This document shows positions 58,607-64,000 of a stretch of 64,000 nucleotides of DNA, piece by piece. A model generated the notes under the pieces. The model was not told the origin of the DNA. It was given only the letters and a program-made list of their open reading frames with translations, and ran no database searches. The DNA comes from Haladaptatus sp. ZSTT2 (GTDB taxonomy: Archaea; Halobacteriota; Halobacteria; Halobacteriales; Halococcaceae). Where the stretch lies: contig NZ_JBAMHQ010000002.1 in the NCBI RefSeq assembly GCF_037081775.1, positions 1-64,000 of the forward strand, in the 5' to 3' direction. The position numbers and the translations under genes are program-made. How positions within the stretch are numbered: the stretch's first letter is position 1; each line of letters begins with the position of its first letter.

Positions 58607-59404
58607 ATGACTAGCGATGGGCCAGCAGCGCAGTTCACGGATATCGTATTCACCACGGACGGGAACGTCGCGGAAATCGTACTCGACCGACCGGAGAAAG
58701 GCAACACCCTCAGACCAGAGACGATCGACGAAATCGACGCCGCACGCGAGTACGCGGAGGACACAGACGGCATCAACGCCCTCGTGATACGCTCGACTGG
58801 CGACCGCTTTTTCTCGACGGGTGCAGACCTAAACAGCGTGCTGCCCTTAATCGAAGAAGACGACTCGGACGGGGTGAGCGAGTTTAACGCGAACTGGCAC
58901 GCGGCGTACCGTCGCATCGAGCAATCGGCCATCCCCATCATCGCTGGCGTCTCCGGAATGGCGCTCGCCGGTGGGTTCGAACTGCTCCTCGTCTGTGACC
59001 TCGTGGTCGCCGCCCCCAGCGCGCGCTTTGGCGACCACCACGTCAAGTACAACCTCATCGGTGGTGGTGGCTCGACCCAACGCCTCCCGCGCCTCGTCGG
59101 CCTCAGACGAGCGAAAGAACTGTTGCTCACTGAGAAAATGATTTCAGCAGAAACCGCCCGCGAGTGGGGCCTCGTAAACGAGGTTATCGGCGAAGACGAC
59201 GATCTCGCCGAGGCGACCATGGCTCTCGCAAAAGACGTGGCGAGCCACCATCCGCTCGCGCTTAGACGCCAAAAACACCTCGCCAATCAGAGTGTTGAGA
59301 TGGCACTCGAACCGAGCTTGAAACTCGAACAGGAGATGGCGAACGTCCATCTGCTCTCGTCGGCCGCACAGGAAGGCCTCGCTGAGTTCATGGACAGAGA
59401 GTAA
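58607..59404 (+). CDS. Enoyl-CoA hydratase/isomerase family protein with an altered active site
   Basis: A 265-aa crotonase-fold protein. The CoA-binding and oxyanion segments are normal (STGADLN, GMALAGGFELLLVCD). The first catalytic Glu is present (E125). The second, normally in FGxPE, is His here (FGDHHVKY, H145). Hydratases usually need both acids, so the enzyme may be an isomerase, hydrolase or another crotonase-type lyase. It is followed by the second acyl-CoA synthetase in convergent orientation. Confidence 0.9.
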   Translation: MTSDGPAAQFTDIVFTTDGNVAEIVLDRPEKGNTLRPETIDEIDAAREYAEDTDGINALVIRSTGDRFFSTGADLNSVLPLIEEDDSDGVSEFNANWHAAYRRIEQSAIPIIAGVSGMALAGGFELLLVCDLVVAAPSARFGDHHVKYNLIGGGGSTQRLPRLVGLRRAKELLLTEKMISAETAREWGLVNEVIGEDDDLAEATMALAKDVASHHPLALRRQKHLANQSVEMALEPSLKLEQEMANVHLLSSAAQEGLAEFMDRE

Positions 59405-59410
59405 GAGTGA

Positions 59411-61096
59411 TTAGTCGGTGTCAAGGTCTCTGAGGTCAGTTCGCCGCACCTTGCCCGTGACGGTGAGCGGGAGTGCCTCGACAAACTCGATTTCGCGCGG
59501 GTACTCGTATTTTGCCAGCCGGTTTTTGGAGTGTTGTTTGAGTTCTTCTGCGAGTGCGTCGGAGGGGGCGTAACCAGATGCGAGTTCCACGTACGCCTTT
59601 GGAATCTGGCCGCGAACGTCGTCCGGTACGCCGATGACGCCGACGTTGATGACCGCGGGATGTCCGGCGAGCACGTTCTCGATTTCCTTCGGCCCGATAC
59701 GGTAGCCCGCGGAGATGATGACGTCGTCTTTGCGCCCGACGAAGTAGTAGTAGCCGTCGTCGTCCAGTTTGGCGAGGTCATTCGTGAACAGCCAGCCATT
59801 GTTGAAGGTTTCAGCCGTCTTTTCGGGCTTGTTCCAGTACTCTTTGAAACACTCCGGATCACCGTCGTACTTAACGGCGATTTCACCCACTTCGCCGACC
59901 TCGGTGGGGGTGGTGCGGTCTATCGGGTCGAACAGCGCGACGCCGAGCCTCCCGAGCGACGGTTTGCCGAGCGAGCCCTCGCGTTTCGGATAGAGTTTCG
60001 AAATCTCATTTACGATGTTCACCGCCTCCGTCTGGCCGTACACCTCGTGGACGACCGCGCCGTCGAAGGTGGCTTCCGCCCACTCGCTGATATCGTCACC
60101 GAGCGACTCACCCCCAGACCAGATGCTTCGCATGGACGAGAGGTCGTACGCGGTGGCTGCCTCCGTCTCGTGCATCATCATGCGGAGGGCCGTTGGTGGA
60201 ATGAAAGACACAGAGATACCGTAGCGCTCGATGAGGTCGAACGTCTCGATGGGGTCGAACTGGCCAACCGCATTGTAGGCGACGAGCGGGCGGCCGTGAT
60301 AGAGGGTCGTCGCCATCGTCGAGTAGAGGCCTGCGACCCATGCCCACGCGGCAGGCGACCAGACCACGTCCGACTGTTTGATGTCGAAATCGCAGTAGCT
60401 CGCGATGTAGTCGGGGAGCAAGCCGAGCACCAAGCGGTGGGCGTGGACGACGCCTTTTGGGTCGCCGGTCGTCCCACTCGTATAGATGATGGAGGCGGTG
60501 TCTTCGGCGTTGGTTTCGACGGTTTCGAACTCGTGAGACGCTGTCTCTTGAACGCTCCAAAAGTCGTGTTCGTCGGCTTCGTGTGCCACGTCTCCCACGG
60601 TGAGTATTGTATCGAGAGCCGAAAGGTCAGATTTCACCTCTCGCAGCGTGTCGATGCACTCGCTGTCTACGATGCAGGCTTTCGCGCCGCCATCAGCGAG
60701 CCGGTAGCCAAGCGCGTCGGGGCCAAACAGCGTGCTGAGGGGAATCGATATCGCGCCGAGTTTCCACGCGGCGACGTGTGCAATCGTCGTCTCTGGTTTC
60801 TGCGGAAGACAGACGCCGACGCGGTCGCCGCGTTCGACGCCCTGGTCGCGCAAATAGTTCGCAAGCCGGTTTGCGCTGTTTCGCACCTGCCAGTAAGTGA
60901 ACGTCCGCGGGGTGTCGGTGGTGCCGTCTGCGAAAATGGCAACCCTGCCGGTGTCCGTCGCCCACCGGTCGCACAAGTAAGTGGCGAGGTTGAATCTCTC
61001 TGGCACCTCGTGTTCGAACGAGTCTACAAGCTGGTCGTAGCTCTCCCACTCCTGTCTATAGAAGGTGTACGCGCCAATATCTGGAACCGAAGGCAT
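59411..61096 (-). CDS. AMP-forming acyl-CoA synthetase (copy 2)
   Basis: A 561-aa paralogue of the ligase at 54658-56355, nearly collinear and highly similar (shared IPDIGAYTFY-QEWESYDQLVD start, YTSGTTGDPKGVVHAH, VYGQTE, GRKDDVIISAG, LPLTVTGKVRRT). The ATG at 61096 (MPSVPDIGAYTFY) is chosen because it aligns with the start of the paralogue; the frame is open upstream to 61210. It is divergent from the acyl-CoA dehydrogenase, with a 214-base shared promoter region. Confidence 0.92.
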   Translation of the reverse strand: MPSVPDIGAYTFYRQEWESYDQLVDSFEHEVPERFNLATYLCDRWATDTGRVAIFADGTTDTPRTFTYWQVRNSANRLANYLRDQGVERGDRVGVCLPQKPETTIAHVAAWKLGAISIPLSTLFGPDALGYRLADGGAKACIVDSECIDTLREVKSDLSALDTILTVGDVAHEADEHDFWSVQETASHEFETVETNAEDTASIIYTSGTTGDPKGVVHAHRLVLGLLPDYIASYCDFDIKQSDVVWSPAAWAWVAGLYSTMATTLYHGRPLVAYNAVGQFDPIETFDLIERYGISVSFIPPTALRMMMHETEAATAYDLSSMRSIWSGGESLGDDISEWAEATFDGAVVHEVYGQTEAVNIVNEISKLYPKREGSLGKPSLGRLGVALFDPIDRTTPTEVGEVGEIAVKYDGDPECFKEYWNKPEKTAETFNNGWLFTNDLAKLDDDGYYYFVGRKDDVIISAGYRIGPKEIENVLAGHPAVINVGVIGVPDDVRGQIPKAYVELASGYAPSDALAEELKQHSKNRLAKYEYPREIEFVEALPLTVTGKVRRTDLRDLDTD

Positions 61097-61237
61097 ACCG
61101 AGAACTGCGCGACACACCAGCATAGTATTGTCGCATGGTAGCATGGATAGGGGCTGCAAACGGTCTGCAGCTCCCGAACGGTTCGGAAGAGGAGGCATTA
61201 GCTCGCTCAACCAAATATTTAATAGCTCGTGGTACGG

Positions 61238-61247
61238 TTGTTAACAA
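61238..61247. promoter_or_regulatory. Palindrome TTGTTAACAA in a divergent promoter region
   Basis: A perfect ten-base palindrome lies between the acyl-CoA synthetase (start 61096) and the acyl-CoA dehydrogenase (start 61311), next to an AT-rich AAATATTTAATAG. It is a candidate operator for a dimeric regulator. Confidence 0.4.
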
Positions 61248-61310
61248 TAGTCTAGGCGGAAACGACGTGTTGCGCCCTAGAAGTAACGTCTTTCAGACAG
61301 GTCAAAACAT

Positions 61311-62441
61311 ATGGATTTCAGCAAGACGGACACACAGCGGATGGTCAGTGCACAACTTCGGGAATATATCGACGAAAACGTCGTTGGCGAGACGGAAAAC
61401 TGGGATTCTGGTGAGAACTTCCCCGAGAAGGTCTATCAGGACTTGGTGAAGATGGGCATTATCGGCACCCTGCTCCCCGAGGAACTGGACGGCCAAGGCT
61501 TCGGGATTCACACCGGCGGCATCATCATGGAGGAACTCGGCCGCGGTGACGTGGGCCTCGCAAACGTCGTCCACAACCAAATTCTCGGGAACGTCACACT
61601 GAGCGAACACGGCAACGAGATGCACAAGGAGATTGCCGCGGCGAACGCTCGCGGCGAGAACAAGCTGTCCTTTGGGTTGACCGAGCCAGACCACGGTTCC
61701 GACGCACGGGCAATCGAAACCTACGCGGAAAAAGACGGCGACGAGTGGGTGATAAACGGCGAGAAGATTGCGATTACCTCCTCGCAGTACGCAGACTACA
61801 ACATCACCTTCTGCCGACTGGGCGACTCGAAGGATTTCCGGGCGTTCCTCGTCCCACTCGACGCACCGGGCGTCGAGGTGCTGCCGTATCACGCAATCGG
61901 CACCGCAATCGACGGCTGGGGCCAGATTTTCTTCGACGACGTGCGCGTCCCAGAGGAGAACATGGTCTCTGAGAAGGACGCGTTCAAGATTGCGATGGAG
62001 ACGTTCGACTACACGCGGCCGTGGATTGGGTATCTCTGTATCGGCTGTGCGCAAAAGACGGTCGAACAGACCATCGAGTACATCAAAGAGCGCGAAACCT
62101 TTGGCAAACCGGTGGCGACGAACCAAGGCCCACAGTTCCAAGTTGCGGAGATGCTCACGAAACTCGACGTGGCCCGCCTGAAGTGTGACGAGGTGTGCTG
62201 GCGGTTAGAAAACGGCATGGACCACACGAAAGACGCGGCCATGTCGAAGTGGTACTCGGCGGAAGTGAGCTTTCAAGTCGTCAAAGAGTGCACCGTGCTT
62301 CACGGCCACTACGGCTACTCACAGGAGTCAGGGATTGGCCAACGGTTCTCCGACATCATGGGCAACGTCATCGCGGACGGCACCCCACAGATTCTGAAAC
62401 TCATCATCGCGCGCGAGACGTTCGGGCGCGAATACATGTAA
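61311..62441 (+). CDS. Acyl-CoA dehydrogenase
   Basis: A 376-aa flavoprotein with the full acyl-CoA dehydrogenase layout: helical N-domain (1-120), beta-domain with FGLTEPDHGSDARAIETYAEKDGDEWVINGEKI, and C-terminal helical domain (RETFGKPVATNQGPQFQVAEM). At the usual catalytic Glu position (YEGT in many members) it has Asp: NVIADGTPQI (D356). Members with Asp or another residue there often act on cyclic or branched acyl-CoAs, or use a Glu on another helix. It resembles the partial gene at the left edge only in general fold. Confidence 0.92.
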   Translation: MDFSKTDTQRMVSAQLREYIDENVVGETENWDSGENFPEKVYQDLVKMGIIGTLLPEELDGQGFGIHTGGIIMEELGRGDVGLANVVHNQILGNVTLSEHGNEMHKEIAAANARGENKLSFGLTEPDHGSDARAIETYAEKDGDEWVINGEKIAITSSQYADYNITFCRLGDSKDFRAFLVPLDAPGVEVLPYHAIGTAIDGWGQIFFDDVRVPEENMVSEKDAFKIAMETFDYTRPWIGYLCIGCAQKTVEQTIEYIKERETFGKPVATNQGPQFQVAEMLTKLDVARLKCDEVCWRLENGMDHTKDAAMSKWYSAEVSFQVVKECTVLHGHYGYSQESGIGQRFSDIMGNVIADGTPQILKLIIARETFGREYM

Positions 62442-62514
62442 GGTCGGGTGGTTTTTTGCGGTTTTCGGGCGCGAGACTGACTGTTGTCTCCAGATAGCGC
62501 CGCTCGCGGGGAAA

Positions 62515-62523
62515 CTTATTTAG
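62515..62523 (+). promoter_or_regulatory. TATA-like box for the right-end SDR
   Basis: CTTATTTAG is centred about 30 bases before the ATG at 62548. TGGAG directly precedes that ATG but is too close to act as a normal ribosome site. Confidence 0.45.
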
Positions 62524-62547
62524 CCGTCGGAAGGGTCGTTTCTGGAG

Positions 62548-63318
62548 ATGAAAGAGCAGATAGATTTCAGTGGCGATGTCGTCCTCGTGACGGGGGCTGC
62601 AGGCGGCATCGGAAGCGCGGTTGCAGAAGAGTTTGCAAAAGAGGGCGCGACGACCGTCGTCACCGACATCTCCCCAGAGGTGGGAACCGAGACAGCAGCG
62701 ACCTTAGACGAGAAATACGACGCGACCGTCGTATTCAGACAACTCGACGTGGGCGACTACGGCTCGTGTGAGGAGACCATCAACGGTGTCGTAGACGAGT
62801 TCGGGAGTCTCGATGTGCTCGTGAACGTCGCGGCGGGCGGCCTGCGCGAACACGACGACAACAAACCGTTCTATCAGACGACGCCCGAAGACTGGCAGAT
62901 TCAATTCGACGTGACCTTCGGCGGCGCAATCAACACCTCACACGTCGCGGTCAAGCACATGATGGAACAAGAGCGCGGCGCGATTGTGAACTTCATCTCC
63001 GAGGCGCACAAGGGCCAAGAGCGCGGCGACAACAAGCTGTATGCAGCCTCGAAAGCTGGCGTCGCTGGATTCACGAAGGCGCTCTCAAACGAGGTCGGTC
63101 AACACAACATCAGAGTCAACGGGATTTCTCCGGCGGCGACACTGACGCCAGCTACTGAAGAACTGATTGGCAAATACGGCGATCGAATGTTGAAAAAGTA
63201 CGCCCTCAACCGACTCGGACGGCCAACCGACTCTGCGAACGCCGCCGTGTTTCTCGCGAGCGATGCCGCAGACTGGATTACCGGCCAAATCCTCAGCGTG
63301 AACGGCGGGTACTCGTAA
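62548..63318 (+). CDS. SDR-family NAD(P)-dependent dehydrogenase
   Basis: A 256-aa classical short-chain dehydrogenase. The cofactor motif is TGAAGGIG, the active site has FISEAH followed by YAASK, and the C-terminus ends ITGQILSVNGGYS. The usual NNAG is VNVAAGG here, a tolerated change. It likely oxidises a 3-hydroxyacyl-CoA or a cyclic alcohol, in line with the adjacent acyl-CoA dehydrogenase and CitE-like lyase. Confidence 0.9.
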   Translation: MKEQIDFSGDVVLVTGAAGGIGSAVAEEFAKEGATTVVTDISPEVGTETAATLDEKYDATVVFRQLDVGDYGSCEETINGVVDEFGSLDVLVNVAAGGLREHDDNKPFYQTTPEDWQIQFDVTFGGAINTSHVAVKHMMEQERGAIVNFISEAHKGQERGDNKLYAASKAGVAGFTKALSNEVGQHNIRVNGISPAATLTPATEELIGKYGDRMLKKYALNRLGRPTDSANAAVFLASDAADWITGQILSVNGGYS

Positions 63319-63377
63319 GCTTCGAGAAAGTGGATTTCGGGGTTCAGTCACCTGCGTGGTGATAACATGCACCAATA

Positions 63378-63385
63378 AGTATAAC
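63378..63385 (+). promoter_or_regulatory. TATA-like box for the CitE-like gene
   Basis: AGTATAAC is centred 28 bases before the ATG at 63410. Confidence 0.4.
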
Positions 63386-63409
63386 TGGATACTGCGTGTC
63401 AGTCGAACC

Positions 63410-64000
63410 ATGTATCCAGCGCGTTCGCTACTGTACGTGCCAGCGTACAATCAGGATTGGGTAGAAAACACGCCGCACACGACTGAGGCAGACGGCATCA
63501 TCTTCGACTTAGAAGATGGAACGTTGCCCGAGGATAAACCGGCGGCGAGAGAGCACATCCGTGAGACGTTACCCGAGTTGGGTGAGACAGAAAAGAGCAT
63601 TACTGTCCGGGTGAACCCACCCGAGACGGGCTATTTCGAAGACGATATTGCAGAGATTCTCCATCCGAATCTGGACGCCATCGTCCTCCCGAAAGTCGAT
63701 TCCGAGGAGTATGTTCGGTACGCCGACAACGCCCTGACGTTCGCCGAGCGACGAAAGGGCATCGAGAAGAATATCGACATCTATCTCCTGCCGGAATCGG
63801 CCTACGGCCTTTACAACCCCTACGAAATCTGTAGCGCGAGTGACCGCGTCGCGTCCATCACGGGTGGGACGACCAGAGACGGTGATTTCAATCGGGCGCT
63901 TGACTACGAGTTTACGCCGGAAGGCTTAGAATCGCTGTTCGCGCGCTCGAACGTGCTCGCAGGGGCGAAAGCGGCGGGTCTCAAGCAGATTATCTCAGGG
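63410..64000 (+). CDS. CitE / malyl-CoA-lyase-like (HpcH/HpaI aldolase family) protein, partial
   Basis: The first 197 residues of a CitE-like TIM-barrel lyase; the gene continues beyond the right edge. Visible family motifs are RSLLYVPA at the N-terminus, DGIIFDLEDG (metal-site acidic cluster), IVLPKVDS, LLPESAYGL and SITGGTTRDGDFN. Members cleave or form malyl-CoA, beta-methylmalyl-CoA or citryl-CoA, releasing acetyl-CoA or a 2-oxoacid such as glyoxylate. It would make a natural last carbon-carbon cleavage step for the CoA-ester pathway of block 3. Confidence 0.9.
   Translation, partial: MYPARSLLYVPAYNQDWVENTPHTTEADGIIFDLEDGTLPEDKPAAREHIRETLPELGETEKSITVRVNPPETGYFEDDIAEILHPNLDAIVLPKVDSEEYVRYADNALTFAERRKGIEKNIDIYLLPESAYGLYNPYEICSASDRVASITGGTTRDGDFNRALDYEFTPEGLESLFARSNVLAGAKAAGLKQIISG

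Noticed and set aside
59531-61141. Plus-strand open frame of 536 codons opposite the second acyl-CoA synthetase
   Set aside because: The minus strand has a full set of ligase motifs; this frame is its shadow, and a similar shadow lies opposite the other ligase.
1-64000. tRNA, rRNA, CRISPR arrays and insertion sequences
   Set aside because: I looked for tRNA-like T-loops, rRNA-like blocks, regularly spaced repeats and transposase motifs while reading and saw none; a covariance-model scan was not possible.

Overview
The window looks like the chromosome or a large replicon of a haloarchaeon (class Halobacteria). The proteins are acidic. Exported binding proteins carry twin-arginine lipoprotein signals followed by Gly/Asp-rich linkers. 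Many genes have a TATA-like box about 27-31 bases before the start codon, as expected for leaderless transcripts. No rRNA, tRNA, CRISPR array, transposase or recognisable viral structural gene was seen. The content is almost entirely catabolic, uptake and regulatory genes, in three blocks.

Block 1 (1-21016) starts with a partial glutaryl-CoA-dehydrogenase-like gene, a ferritin-like protein and two small unknowns. A minus-strand transport operon follows: substrate-binding protein, LivH, LivM, LivG, LivF, an M29/NicX-type metalloenzyme and a second binding protein, ending at a hairpin terminator. Next to it lie two complete three-subunit molybdenum hydroxylases (9679-13382 and 15638-19630). Between them are a cyclase-type metal hydrolase, a nitrilase-family amidase and a CoxG-like protein; an SDR and a VOC-fold protein follow. 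Together this reads as uptake, ring hydroxylation, ring opening and amide hydrolysis of an unidentified, probably N-containing heterocycle. The substrate is inference.

Block 2 (21017-37368) holds a DMT-family exporter, an HTH regulator and the most unusual locus of the window. This is a tightly coupled minus-strand operon of three giant proteins: 1830 aa of unknown beta-rich type, 1164 aa with fibronectin-III-like repeats, and 1035 aa with an N-acetylmuramidase domain plus an M15-type peptidase domain. Haloarchaea have no peptidoglycan, so the third protein probably acts on bacterial cell walls. A rhomboid protease gene lies upstream, followed by about 1.1 kb of gene-free, largely AT-rich DNA.

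Block 3 (37369-64000) is a second catabolic region. It contains an IclR regulator, a MaoC hydratase, a third binding protein, an amidohydrolase with a Rieske protein, and a minus-strand operon of HisD-like dehydrogenase, SDR and LivGFHM transporter. These are followed by a D-2-hydroxyacid dehydrogenase, a ThDP enzyme, a 2-oxoacid dehydrogenase E1-alpha/E1-beta/E2 operon, two paralogous acyl-CoA synthetases, a CaiB-type CoA transferase, a carboxymuconolactone-decarboxylase-like protein, an enoyl-CoA hydratase homologue, an acyl-CoA dehydrogenase, an SDR and a partial CitE-like lyase. The logic is uptake, oxidation to an oxo or carboxylic acid, CoA activation, beta-oxidation-like steps and C-C cleavage.
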